A stretch of 64,000 bases of DNA, taken from positions 620,001 to 684,000 of the forward strand of contig NZ_JASGKT010000002.1 in the NCBI RefSeq assembly GCF_047600445.1, in the 5' to 3' direction. A program made the position numbers and the translations under genes. Origin of the DNA: Piscinibacter sp047600445. GTDB lineage: Bacteria; Pseudomonadota; Gammaproteobacteria; Burkholderiales; Burkholderiaceae_C. Shown here piece by piece: positions 54,285-63,744 of the stretch (within the stretch, counting starts at the first letter, position 1; each line of letters begins with the position of its first letter). Under the pieces are notes generated by a model. That model ran no database searches. It had not been told where the DNA came from and worked only from the letters and a program-made list of their open reading frames with translations.

Positions 54285-55291
54285 ACCCATCCGACGAACC
54301 CCGCTCCTCCGGCGCGCGCGTGGAGCCCGCTTTCGGGCAGGCCGCCGGCGCGCCCGCCGCCGCCGCGCCCGCCTGGGGCGCCAACCTCGAGCAGCTCGCG
54401 CAGGACATGCTGCGCGAGCGCCGCGCCGAGCGCCGCTGGCGCATCTTCTTCCGCCTGCTGTGGCTGCTGCTGGCGCTGGTGGTGATCACCGTGCTGCTGT
54501 CCTCGCCGGTGCGCAACGCTACCAAGAGCGCGCCGCACACCGCGCTGATCGAGGTGCGTGGCGAGATCGCCGCCGATACCGAGGCGAGCGCCGAGAACCT
54601 GGTGGCCGCGCTGAAGTCGGCCTTCGACGACCAGGGCGCGCAGGCGGTGGTGCTGCGCATCAACTCGCCGGGCGGCAGCCCGGTGCAGGCCGGCATCGTC
54701 AACGACGAGATCCAGCGCCTGAAGAAGCTGCACGACAAGCCGGTCTACGCGGTGGTCGAGGAGATGTGCGCCTCGGGCGCCTACTACATCGCGGTGGCGG
54801 CCGACGAGATCTACGTCGACAAGGCGAGCCTGGTGGGCAGCATTGGCGTGCTGATGGACGGCTTCGGCTTCACCGGCACGATGGAAAAGCTCGGCGTCGA
54901 GCGCCGCCTGCTGACCGCCGGCGAGAACAAGGGCATGCTCGATCCGTTCTCGCCGCAGAACGAGCAGCACAAGGCCTACGCCAAGGCGATGATCGACCAG
55001 ATCCACCGGCAGTTCATCGCGGTGGTCAAGCAGGGCCGCGGCGAGCGGCTGAAGGAAACGACCGACACCTTCTCCGGCCTGTTCTGGAACGGCGAGGAGG
55101 CGATCAAGCTGGGTCTGGCCGACAAGACCGGCAACCTCGACTTCGTGGCGCGCGAGGTCGTCAAGGCCGAGGAGATCGTCGACTACACGCCGCGCGAGAA
55201 CGTCGCCGAACGCCTGGCCAAGCGCTTCGGCGCCGGCGTGGGCGCCGGCGCGGTCAAGGCGATGCGGGAGTTCGCGCCGCAGATGCGCTGA
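54281..55291 (+). CDS. sppA: S49 family signal peptide peptidase SppA
   Basis: This 336-residue protein has a cytoplasmic N-terminus, one membrane helix (about 62-82, LLWLLLALVVITVLLSS) and the S49 protease domain: LIEVRGEIAADTEAS, VVLRINSPGGSPVQAG, EEMCASGAYYIAVAADEIYVDKASLVGSIGV with the catalytic Ser and the Lys region. It is the short, single-domain SppA form. It degrades signal peptides left in the membrane after LepB. A dispersed repeat follows its stop. Confidence 0.94.
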   Translation: MNPSDEPRSSGARVEPAFGQAAGAPAAAAPAWGANLEQLAQDMLRERRAERRWRIFFRLLWLLLALVVITVLLSSPVRNATKSAPHTALIEVRGEIAADTEASAENLVAALKSAFDDQGAQAVVLRINSPGGSPVQAGIVNDEIQRLKKLHDKPVYAVVEEMCASGAYYIAVAADEIYVDKASLVGSIGVLMDGFGFTGTMEKLGVERRLLTAGENKGMLDPFSPQNEQHKAYAKAMIDQIHRQFIAVVKQGRGERLKETTDTFSGLFWNGEEAIKLGLADKTGNLDFVAREVVKAEEIVDYTPRENVAERLAKRFGAGVGAGAVKAMREFAPQMR

Positions 55292-55312
55292 AGGCGGAAT
55301 TCCCCGGCAGCC

Positions 55313-55338
55313 CGTTCGCCCTGAGCCTGTCGAAGGGC
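55313..55338. repeat. Dispersed repeat of the PFDRLRANG-encoding type
   Basis: The segment from CGTTCGCCCTGAG through CCTGTCGAAGGGC is a widely spread bacterial intergenic repeat, read as PFDRLRANG on the minus strand. CGCCCT and AGGGCG at its ends can pair, so it may act as a terminator between the converging sppA and peptidase genes. Confidence 0.7.
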
Positions 55339-55375
55339 GTCGCGCCGCACCTCGCCCGGGTGTCGTCTCCGCAGC

Positions 55376-57600
55376 TCACGGCGCCTTGGGCTGGAAGCCC
55401 GCCACGCCCATCTGCCAGAGGAAGAAGGCGTAGATGTCGGCGCGCTCCTGCATCTGCTGGGCGCGAGTGTTGCCGATGCCGTGGCCGGCGTCGTAGTCCA
55501 GGCGCAGCAGGATGGGCCGGCCGCTGGTGCTCGCGGCGGCCAGCCGCGCGGCCGCCTTGGTGCTGTGCCACACCTCGACGCGCGGGTCGTTGACGCCGTG
55601 CGTCAGCATCACCGCCGGGTACTTGGTGCCGTCGGCGATCTGGTGGTAGCTGCTCATCGCCAGCAGCGCGCGGAAGCCCGCTTCGTTGGTGCGCGTGCCG
55701 AACTCGGGGATGTTGGGCACGCCGTTGGGCGTGACCTCGGCGCGCACCGCGTCGAGCACGCCGACCGCCGGAACCACGGCGGCGAACAGGTCGGGCCGCT
55801 CGGTCATCGCGCGGCCGACCAGGATGCCGCCGGCGCTGCCGCCGAGGATGCCCAGCCTGTCGGGCGAGGTCCACTTCCGTTCGATCAGCCACTGCGCGCA
55901 GGCGATGAAGTCCTTCCAGGTGTTGGGCTTGTTCGCCTGCCAGCCGGCCTTGTACCAGTCGTGCCCGTACACCGAGCTGCCGCGCGGGTTGGCCACCGCG
56001 AACACGCCGCCGGCGTCGAGCCAGGCGAGCCGGGCCGGGCTGAAGAACGGCTCCTCGGTGATGCCGTAGCTGGCGTAGCCGTACAGTAGGGTCGGGTTGC
56101 GGCCGTCGAGCGCGACGCCCTTGCGATGGATGATGGACAGAGGCACCTGCGCGCCGTCGTGGCTGGCCACCTTGACCTCGGTGGCCACCACGTCGTCGGG
56201 CGCGTCGTAGGGGCCTTGCGGCTGCAGGCCGGAGTTGCGCACCGAGCCGTCGGCGCCCACCAGGTAGATCTGGCGCGCGCGGGTCCAGCTCTGCAGGTCG
56301 AGCACCAGGCCTGGCAGGCGCGGGTCGGCGGCGCTGCCCAGGCCCTCGTCGTCGTTGAGGCGGAACGAGCCTTGCACCGGCAGCTTCACCTCGGCCAGCT
56401 CGGCGGCCGGCGCGTAGGCGCGCTTGTAGAGGCGCTTGACGTTGCCGTCGCGGCGCTCGACGTACAGCGCGTCGACCGCCGCCGCGATGCCGGTGACCAC
56501 CTGCTCGCCCGGCGGCACGAGCAGCTCGGCCGCGGCCATGCCGCCGGCGCCCAGCGGCACGCGCAGCACCTTGGAGCGCGGCGCTTCGTGGTGCGAGACC
56601 AGGTACACGGCGTCGCGCTGGTAGGCGACGCCGGTGACTTCGGCGGCGGCGTCGAAGAGCCGCGTCCAGCGCGGCGTCTTGCCGGCCAGCACCGGCGCCG
56701 CGGGCGCGGTGTAGAGCGTCAGCTCGCGCTGCGTGCCGTTGAAGACGAGGCCGAGCAGCCAGCGGCCGTCGTGCGTGAACACCGCGATCGGCACTTCCAC
56801 CGGCGTGATGTCCACGCCGGGCAGGCCGCGGCCGAACACCATGCGCGCCTTCTCGGGGTCGCCGCCGACGCGCATCAGCCAGGTCTTGGCGTGTTGGTAC
56901 TTCTCGGTGGCCGGCATGCCGGGCTTCATCGCCTGCAGGCGCGAGTACATCAGCCAGCGGCCGTCGGGCGAGAAGTTCGGGCTGCCGTAGTCGGCGCGTG
57001 TCACCGGCTTGCCCACCGGCTTGCCGCTGCGTGTGTCCAGCACGTGCAGCACCGCTGCCTCCGAGCCCTGCGCCGACAGGCCGTAGGCCACGTGCGCACC
57101 GCCCGGCGCCGCGGCGTAGTAGTTGATCGCGTGCGGCTTGCCGGTCTTCTTCTCGATCGCCTCGGGGTCGACCAGCACGCGCTCGCGCCCGGCCGGGCCG
57201 TCGCGCATCAGCAGCTTGAACTGGTTCTCGCCCGCGCCGCGGCGCTCGAAGAACCAGCGGTCGCCGCTCTCGCGCGCGACGCCGAAGACGCGCGCGGGCA
57301 CCGAGCCGTCGAGCTTCTCCAGCTCGGCGAGCAGCTTCGCGCGGCCGGGAATCGCGGCCAGCGCCGCGTGACTGCGCTCGCTGGACGCCTTCATCCACGC
57401 CGCGGCCTCGGGCGACTTGATGTCCTCCAGCCAGCGGTAGGGGTCGTGCACCGTGGTGCCGAAGAAGGTCTCGGCCACGTCGCGCGCCGGCGGCGCGACG
57501 GTGGGCGAGGCGATCTGCGTCACGGCCTGCGTCGGGGCCTGCGCCTGCGCGCCGGCCAGCGCGGCCAGCAGCAGCGCGGCGATGAAATGGCGGTGCGTCT

Positions 57601-57604
<4 letters not shown>
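55376..57604 (-). CDS. S9 family prolyl oligopeptidase, secreted
   Basis: This 742-residue protein has a signal peptide (HFIAALLLAALAGAQAQA), the N-terminal beta-propeller (about 50-450) and the alpha/beta hydrolase domain. The triad is visible: Ser590 in ILGGSAGGILVG, Asp in THGVNDPRVE and His in YDAGHGIGNT. The DPYRWLEDIKSPEAAAW start is typical of prolyl endopeptidases. With its signal it acts in the periplasm on proline-containing peptides. Its start overlaps the ureG stop by 4 bp, an unusual pairing with a urease chaperone. Confidence 0.94.
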
Positions 57605-58257
<653 letters not shown>

Positions 58258-58309
58258 GGCGCCGATCATAGGCGCCATGCCGGGCGGCGTCAGGCCGCTT
58301 CAGGTGCCT

Positions 58310-59194
58310 TCAGGTGGTGATGCCGACCGTCAGCGTGGCGGCGAAGCCGCTGCTCGCGTCGCCGCTGACCGTGGCGAGCTGCGTCGTGTAGCCGTCGCTG
58401 AAGACGTTGTCCGAGGCCAGCGAGATCGCCGCGAAGTTCGAGGCGCTGGCCGAGTAGCCGGCGACCACGCCGTAGACCTGGCTGCAGGCGGCCGCCGGCA
58501 AGGCGAGCTGCGAGGTCTTCACGTCGTTCCTGCCGCTGGTGGCCGCGCTCAGGCTGGAGTAGACCTCGAAGTGCATGTGCGGCCAGCGCCCGCTGTAGCA
58601 GCCGGGGAAGATGGTGGTGAAGGTGACCTCGCCGTCGGCGTCGGTGACCTGCACGCCGCGCAGGAAGTTCTCGCTCGTGACGCCGCTGGAGTAGAGCGAG
58701 TAGCCGCCCTCGCGCGTGCAGTGCCACAGGTAGATCGCGTAGCCGGCCAGGCTGGCGCAGCCCGAGGCGCTGTCGACCAGCTTGAGCGTCACCGTGGTCG
58801 GCACGCCCTGGGCGGTGCCGCTGGCGCCGGCCACGCTGCCGCGGATGTCGCTGCGCACGATGCCCGCGAGCGTCAGCGCGTTGACGGTGCCGCTGGCGTT
58901 GGCGTTGGTGCCGTCGGCGGGGTAGGGGCCTTCGGTCTCGCTCGGGATCACCGAGCAGCTCGTCGTCGTCGTGCCGCCGCTGCCGGTCGATCCCGTGCCG
59001 CCCGTCGAGCCGGTGCTGCCGCTGCCGCCGGTCGTGGTGGTGGTCGTCGTCGTGCCGGCGCCGTCGTCGCCGCCGCCACCGCAGCCGAGCAGCGCGGCCG
59101 GGGCGGCGCCGGCCACGCTCAGCCAGCGCAGCAGGCGGCGGCGCCGCATCGCCTCGAGGTCGTGCAGCAGGCAAGGGGAGTGGGGGTGCTTCAT
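58310..59194 (-). CDS. Intradiol ring-cleavage dioxygenase-like lipoprotein
   Basis: This 294-residue protein starts with a twin-arginine-like signal (RRRRLLRWLSVAGAAPAALLGCG) ending in an LLGC lipobox, followed by a Thr/Gly/Ser-rich linker (about 45-80) of TTTT and GSTG repeats. The domain from SETEGPYPADG is that of intradiol dioxygenases, with the expected Fe(III) ligands: Tyr in YLWHCTREGGYS, Tyr in FPGCYSGRWPHMHFEVY and two His in HMH. Such exported members are common but their substrates are mostly unknown; they may act on catechols outside the cytoplasm. It lies 52 bp before ureG and 87 bp after the histidine kinase gene. Confidence 0.85.
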   Translation of the reverse strand: MKHPHSPCLLHDLEAMRRRRLLRWLSVAGAAPAALLGCGGGGDDGAGTTTTTTTTGGSGSTGSTGGTGSTGSGGTTTTSCSVIPSETEGPYPADGTNANASGTVNALTLAGIVRSDIRGSVAGASGTAQGVPTTVTLKLVDSASGCASLAGYAIYLWHCTREGGYSLYSSGVTSENFLRGVQVTDADGEVTFTTIFPGCYSGRWPHMHFEVYSSLSAATSGRNDVKTSQLALPAAACSQVYGVVAGYSASASNFAAISLASDNVFSDGYTTQLATVSGDASSGFAATLTVGITT

Positions 59195-59281
59195 GGCTCG
59201 CTCCTGTCGTGAGGAAGCGAAGCCTGGGGCCTTGCCGTTTCGGCTTGCGTGGCGCCGCGTGTCGGCGCCGACACAATGGTT

Positions 59282-60406
59282 TCAGGCGGCCGGCAGCACC
59301 AGCAGCGCGCGCAGCCCGCCCTCGGGGCGGTTCACCAGCGTGAGCCGGCCGCCGTCGCGCTCGGCGAGGTCGCGCGCGATCGCCAGGCCCAGGCCGTGAC
59401 CGTGGGTCTGCCCGTACACCGGACGCGCCGCGTCGCCGGGCAGGCGCACCCAGGGCTCGAAGGCCTGCGCGATGCGCTGCGGCGGCAGGCCCGGGCCGTC
59501 GTCGTCGACGTGGATCTCCAGCGTGTCGCCGCGCGCCACGGCGCCGATGCGCGCGCGCTCGCCGTAGCGCAGCGCGTTGTCGAGCAGGTTGCCGAGCACG
59601 CGGCGCAGCGCCACCGGCCGGGCGCGCACGCGCAGCGGCGGCAGCGCGCCGTCGATGCGCACGTCCTGCCCCTGCTCGGCGCGGTCGTCGGCCACCGCCT
59701 GCAACAGCGCCGCCGCGTCCAGGCGCCGCGGCGGCTCGGCGTCGCGCTGTTCGCGCATCAGCGCCAGCGTGTCGTCGACCATCGTGTCCATCTCGTGCAG
59801 GTCGGCGGCGGCGGCCTCGGCCTGCGGCTCGTCCAGGCCCAGGCGCTCGAGGCGCAGGCGCAGGCGCGTCAGCGGCGTGCGCAGGTCGTGCGACAGCGCG
59901 GCCATCTGCAGGCTGCGCGCGTCGAACTGCTGTTGCAGGCGCGTCGCCATCGTGTTGAAGACCTGCGCGGCCTCGCGCACCTCGCGCGTGCCCTGCGCTT
60001 CGTCCAGACGCGGCGCGGCGCGGCCGTGAGCCAGGTCGTCGGACAGCGAGGCGGCGGCGCTCGAGAGCTGCTTCATCGGCCGCGCCAGCCAGCGCGCGCC
60101 GAGCGCCGCGCCGAGCGCGATCACCAGCGCGCGGATCGTGTAGTCGGCCCACAGCGCGCCGGCGGGCATGGCGGGGCGGGGCGGCGGCGGCGCGTCGCGC
60201 AGTTCGTCGAAGGGCACTCGCGGCGGCGGCGCGCGCCCTGGTTCGAGCAGGCCGGCCGGCGGCAGCGAGGGCAGCGGCGGCATCGCCCGCGGCGGGCCGT
60301 GGTTCGGCGCGGCGGCGCTGAAGGCGACCAGGTGGCTCGCCACCAGCGTCACCCACATCAGCAGGAACAGCCGCACGAACAGCGTGTCGAAGCGTCTCCA
60401 GGTCAT
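59282..60406 (-). CDS. Sensor histidine kinase (EnvZ/OmpR-type system)
   Basis: This 374-residue protein has a first membrane helix (about 10-30), a short Pro-rich periplasmic part (about 32-85), a second helix (about 88-106), a HAMP domain (to about 165), the phospho-acceptor His173 in ALSHDLRTPLTRLRLRLE, and the ATPase core with LLDNALRYG, DDGPGLPP and HGLGLAIARDL. The periplasmic part is only about 55 residues, Pro-rich (PPLPSLPPAGLL, APPPRVPF). The signal is unknown. Its start overlaps the response regulator stop by 4 bp. Confidence 0.94.
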   Translation of the reverse strand: MTWRRFDTLFVRLFLLMWVTLVASHLVAFSAAAPNHGPPRAMPPLPSLPPAGLLEPGRAPPPRVPFDELRDAPPPPRPAMPAGALWADYTIRALVIALGAALGARWLARPMKQLSSAAASLSDDLAHGRAAPRLDEAQGTREVREAAQVFNTMATRLQQQFDARSLQMAALSHDLRTPLTRLRLRLERLGLDEPQAEAAAADLHEMDTMVDDTLALMREQRDAEPPRRLDAAALLQAVADDRAEQGQDVRIDGALPPLRVRARPVALRRVLGNLLDNALRYGERARIGAVARGDTLEIHVDDDGPGLPPQRIAQAFEPWVRLPGDAARPVYGQTHGHGLGLAIARDLAERDGGRLTLVNRPEGGLRALLVLPAA

Positions 60407-61113
60407 GGCTGTACTTTCGCGTCGAAGACGTAACCCTCCCCGCGCAGCGTGCGGATCAGCGGCGCGCCGCCGGCGCCCTCGCCGAGCTTGGCGCGCAGGC
60501 GCGAGACGGCCAGGTCGATGCTGCGTTCGCTCACCGCGGCGCCGCGCGTGCGCGTCAGCTCGACGAGGCGCTCGCGCGTCAGCGCGCGGCCCGGGTGGTC
60601 GACGAAGGCGCAGAGCAGGCGGAACTCGGCGGCCGACAGCGCGAGCACGGTGCCGTCGCGCGCGACGAGTTCGCGGCGCAGCCGGTCGAAGCTCCAGGCG
60701 TCGAAGCGCACGTGCGTCGAGGGCGCGGCGGCGGCCGTGCCGGCGCTGCCGCCGCGGCGCATCACCGCCTTGATGCGCGCCACCAGCTCGCGCGGCTCGA
60801 AGGGTTTGGGCAGGTAGTCGTCGGCGCCCAGTTCGAGGCCGAGCACGCGCGACATCGGGTCACCCTGCGCGGTCAGCATCAGCACCGGCAGTTCGGGGCG
60901 CTCGCGCTTGAGCCACTGGCACAACGACAGGCCGTCCTCGCCGGGCAGCATCAGGTCGAGCAGCAGCACGTCGGGCGTGGTGCTGGCGATCTCGCGGCGC
61001 AAGGCGCGGCCGTCTTCGAGCGCGCGCACCGCGAAGCCGAAGCCTTCGAGGTAACCCGGCAGCAACGCGCGGATCTCCGCGTCGTCGTCGACCAGCCAGC
61101 ATTGGACCGTCAT
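60403..61113 (-). CDS. OmpR-family response regulator
   Basis: This 236-residue protein starts at the ATG complementary to 61111-61113. The receiver domain has the acidic pocket VDDD (9-11), the phosphorylated Asp53 in LLLDLMLPGEDGL, Thr in LTAQGD and Lys in YLPKPF. A winged-helix DNA-binding domain follows (about 135-235, ending LIRTLRGEGYVFDA). It starts 4 bp inside the ureF stop, so it is translationally coupled to a urease chaperone. Targets are unknown; nitrogen, nickel or pH control is a guess from position. Confidence 0.94.
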   Translation of the reverse strand: MTVQCWLVDDDAEIRALLPGYLEGFGFAVRALEDGRALRREIASTTPDVLLLDLMLPGEDGLSLCQWLKRERPELPVLMLTAQGDPMSRVLGLELGADDYLPKPFEPRELVARIKAVMRRGGSAGTAAAAPSTHVRFDAWSFDRLRRELVARDGTVLALSAAEFRLLCAFVDHPGRALTRERLVELTRTRGAAVSERSIDLAVSRLRAKLGEGAGGAPLIRTLRGEGYVFDAKVQP

Positions 61114-61838
61114 GAGCGGAACAACCGCGAATACTGCGTCTCGTGCTGCGCCGAGAGAATGGACAGCAGCGGCGCGAAGGCCTGGCGCTCGTCGTCGCCG
61201 AGCGGCAGCGCGGCGTCGACCGCGGCGGGCATCGCCTCCACCAGCGCGCCGAGGATGCGCTGGCCGGCGCTCTGGCCGAGCGGCACGGCCTTCAGCGCCG
61301 CCTGCACCATGTTCTCGGCCCAGCCGAAGGCGAAGGCGAGCAGCGCCTCGCGCGGCGCCGCGCTGCCTTGCGCACACGCCAGCGCGAAGGCCAGCGGCCA
61401 GCTCGGCGCGGGCGGCAGCGCGGCGAGCACGGCGATGCGCGTGTCGGCGCCGCCGCGGTTCTTCAGCCATTCGAGCATCGAGCGGCCCATCTGCTCGGCC
61501 TGCGCGCGCAGCTCGCGCGATTCGCGCGTGGCGAGCACCCAATCGTTGAGCGAGCGCACGCGCGCCGCGTCGCTGGCGCGCCAGGCGGCGATCGCCTGCG
61601 CCAGCAGCGGCAGCTCGCTGCGCGCGAGGCTCAGGTGCAACTGGTCGAGCAGCCAGCGCGCGGCCTGCGCTTCGTTCGTCACGCGGCCGCTGTCGACCGC
61701 CGCCTCCAGCGCCTCCGAGTAGCTGAAGCCGCCCACCGGCAGCGCCGGCGAGGCCAGCCACAGCAGTTGAAGCAGCGCGGCCGGCGCGGCGTCAGTGGCC
61801 GTGATCGTGGCCGTGGGAGTGGTCGTGGTGGTGCTCAT
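61110..61838 (-). CDS. ureF: Urease accessory protein UreF
   Basis: I start at the ATG complementary to 61836-61838 (242 residues); an ATG at 61862 would add eight residues. The UreF core is LLQLLWLASPALPVGGFSYSEALEAAVDSGRV, then FELAR-like LNDWVLATRESRELRAQ and the LAFAFGWAENMVQAALKAVPLGQSAGQRIL end. It is all-helical and forms the UreDFG complex that activates urease. The N-terminus (STTTTTPTATITATDAAP) is an artefact of sharing 47 bp with the His-rich tail of ureE in another frame. Confidence 0.95.
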   Translation of the reverse strand: MSTTTTTPTATITATDAAPAALLQLLWLASPALPVGGFSYSEALEAAVDSGRVTNEAQAARWLLDQLHLSLARSELPLLAQAIAAWRASDAARVRSLNDWVLATRESRELRAQAEQMGRSMLEWLKNRGGADTRIAVLAALPPAPSWPLAFALACAQGSAAPREALLAFAFGWAENMVQAALKAVPLGQSAGQRILGALVEAMPAAVDAALPLGDDERQAFAPLLSILSAQHETQYSRLFRS

Positions 61839-62331
61839 GCCCGTGATCGTGGTGATGCCCATGCCCCTGCGCGTGCGCCGCCGCGTAGGCGCCCGACTCG
61901 GGCTCGAACGGCGCCTGGGCCTCGGTCACGATCAGGTGCATGGCCCGCAGCATCTGCGCCAGCACGTGGTCGGGCTCGATCTGCAGGTGATCGGGCTTCA
62001 GCTCGATGGGCACGTGGCGGTTGCCGAGGTGGTAGGCGGCGCGCAGCAGGTCGAAGGGCGAGCCGTGCGCGGCGCAGTGCGTGATGCGCAGCACCGGCTG
62101 CGGCGCGGCCAGCACGCGCAGCAGCGAGCCGTCCTCGGCCACCAGCACGTCGCCGCCGCGCACCACGCTGCCGCGCGGCAGGAACACGCCGAGCGGGCGG
62201 CCGCCGGAGTCGGTGGCGTCGAAGCGGCTCTTCTGCCGCACGTCCCAGCCCAGCTCGACCGTGGGCGCGCGCTCGAGCAGCACGCCGGCCAGGCCGCGCC
62301 CGCCGGGAATCAGCTTGTTGATCGTCAGCAT
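61792..62331 (-). CDS. ureE: Urease accessory nickel metallochaperone UreE
   Basis: This 179-residue protein has the N-terminal UreE domain (LTINKLIPGGRGLAGVLLERAPTVELGWDVRQKSRFDATDSGGRPLGVFLPRG), the C-terminal domain with YHLGNRHVPIEL (conserved metal-binding His) and a His-rich tail of about 25 residues made of HGH, HHH and DHGH units. It stores or delivers nickel to UreG. It is the first gene of this run; no ureA, ureB, ureC or ureD lies upstream in the window, where a divergent porin begins after 252 bp. Confidence 0.97.
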   Translation of the reverse strand: MLTINKLIPGGRGLAGVLLERAPTVELGWDVRQKSRFDATDSGGRPLGVFLPRGSVVRGGDVLVAEDGSLLRVLAAPQPVLRITHCAAHGSPFDLLRAAYHLGNRHVPIELKPDHLQIEPDHVLAQMLRAMHLIVTEAQAPFEPESGAYAAAHAQGHGHHHDHGHEHHHDHSHGHDHGH

Positions 62332-62583
62332 GGCGGCATTGTGCCGCGCGGCCACGACGGCGCATGTCGTCGATCCGATACGAAGCCGGGCGCCGTGGGT
62401 GGCGGAAACGCGGGCTGTGGCGGACAAGGCACGCTCGCGGTCGTCTTTCGGGGGAGGGGCGCGAACGCCGCGCGGCGTTTCGGGCGCGGCACGTCGAGAT
62501 TGCCACGCGATCTTCCTAGGCTGGACCCCGTCCTCGCTCTCATGGCATGGGACGCGCAACCCAACCCACCCTGAAGGAACATC

Positions 62584-63615
62584 ATGAAGAAGATCGTTAT
62601 CCTGGCAGCCCTGGCTGCCGCCGCCGGCGCGGCCTCGGCCCAGTCGTCGTCCGTCACGCTGTTCGGCATCGCCGACGCGGCCGTGCGTCAGGTGAAGAAC
62701 GGCGACACCTCGCTGAAGTCGCTGGCCAGCGGCGGCTACAACAGCAGCCGCCTCGGCGTGCGCGGCGTCGAGGACCTGGGCGGCGGCCTGTCGGCCGGCT
62801 TCTGGCTCGAGCACGGCTACAACGTCGACAGCGGCTCGGTCAGCGACACCACGCGCTTCTGGAACCGCCGCGCCACCGTCAGCCTGATCAGCGGCATCGG
62901 CGAAGTGCGCCTGGGCCGCGACTTCTCGCCCACCTACACCGGCTATGCCGACTACGACCCGTTCGGCGACAACGGCGTGGGCGCATCGAGCAAGTTCGAC
63001 TCGTCGCTGGGCACCGCGCGCGACACCGGCACGCGCGCCGACAACCAGGTGACCTACCTGACCCCGGGCAACCTGGGCGGCCTGTACGCGCGCGTGTCCG
63101 TGGCGGCGGGCGAAGGCGCGCTGGGCAAGCGCTACGTCGGCGGCCGCCTCGGCTACGCGGCGGGCCCGCTGGACGTGTCCGCCTCCTACGGCGAAACGCT
63201 GGTGGCGCCGGTGGCCGGCGAAGACCAGTTCAAGACCGCCGGCTTCGGCGCCGCGTACAACTTCGGCTTCGCCAAGGCGCTGTTCTACTTCCGCCAGGCC
63301 AAGATGGCCGACTACGAGCTGGCGGTCTACGGCCTGGGCGCGCACGTGCCGGTCGGCAACGGCGTGCTGCGCGTCGGCTACACGCATGCCAACGCCTCGG
63401 GCAACAACGCGGCCGGCGCCAGCGTCGACGCGAACGACGCCAACCAGCTCGCGCTGGGCTACGTGCACAACCTGTCCAAGCGCACCGCGCTGTACGGCAC
63501 GGCCGCCTACGTGAAGAACAAGGGCAACGCGACCTTCGCCGTCGCGTCCACGCCGGCCCTGCCGGCCGGCCAGAAGTCGACCGGCTACGAGGTCGGCCTG
63601 CGCCACAGCTTCTGA
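62584..63615 (+). CDS. Gram-negative general porin
   Basis: This 343-residue protein has a signal peptide (MKKIVILAALAAAAGAASA) and begins the mature part QSSSVTLFGIADAAVRQV, the classical betaproteobacterial porin start (compare Omp32 types). Further strands include SSRLGVRGVEDLGGGLSAGFWLEHGYN, FWNRRATVSLISGIGEVRLGRDFSPTYTGY and the C-terminal GYEVGLRHSF with the terminal Phe needed for outer-membrane insertion. It is a 16-stranded trimeric channel for small solutes. AAGGAA precedes the ATG and a strong terminator follows. Confidence 0.96.
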   Translation: MKKIVILAALAAAAGAASAQSSSVTLFGIADAAVRQVKNGDTSLKSLASGGYNSSRLGVRGVEDLGGGLSAGFWLEHGYNVDSGSVSDTTRFWNRRATVSLISGIGEVRLGRDFSPTYTGYADYDPFGDNGVGASSKFDSSLGTARDTGTRADNQVTYLTPGNLGGLYARVSVAAGEGALGKRYVGGRLGYAAGPLDVSASYGETLVAPVAGEDQFKTAGFGAAYNFGFAKALFYFRQAKMADYELAVYGLGAHVPVGNGVLRVGYTHANASGNNAAGASVDANDANQLALGYVHNLSKRTALYGTAAYVKNKGNATFAVASTPALPAGQKSTGYEVGLRHSF

Positions 63616-63637
63616 TCGGCGCGCCCAAGGCGTTTGC

Positions 63638-63670
63638 GAGGGCCGCACCCGCGAGGGTGCGGCCCTCTTT
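63638..63670 (+). terminator. Intrinsic terminator after the porin gene
   Basis: GAGGGCCGCACCC (63638-63650) pairs perfectly with GGGTGCGGCCCTC (63655-63667) around GCGA, followed by TTT. A 13-bp perfect stem 22 bp after the stop. Confidence 0.9.
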
Positions 63671-63705
63671 CGTTGGCACGTCATCGCATGGTCAAAAAAA
63701 TGTCA

Positions 63706-63726
63706 AGGGTAAACCCTATATTGGGT
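63706..63726. promoter_or_regulatory. Interleaved palindromes around a -10-like TATATT
   Basis: AGGGT-AA-ACCCT (63706-63717) and ACCC-TATATT-GGGT (63713-63726) overlap. TATATT (63717-63722) could be a -10 box for the last gene, whose ATG is at 63745. The symmetry suggests an operator for a dimeric repressor. Confidence 0.4.
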
Positions 63727-63744
63727 GCGAACACGGAACCCTGC

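Noticed and set aside
58290..60356. A 688-codon Ala/Arg-rich frame over the kinase and dioxygenase genes
   Set aside because: Same strand but different frame from two well-supported genes. The RRR/AAA composition and HDD/QR repeats come from reading the Thr/Gly linker out of frame.
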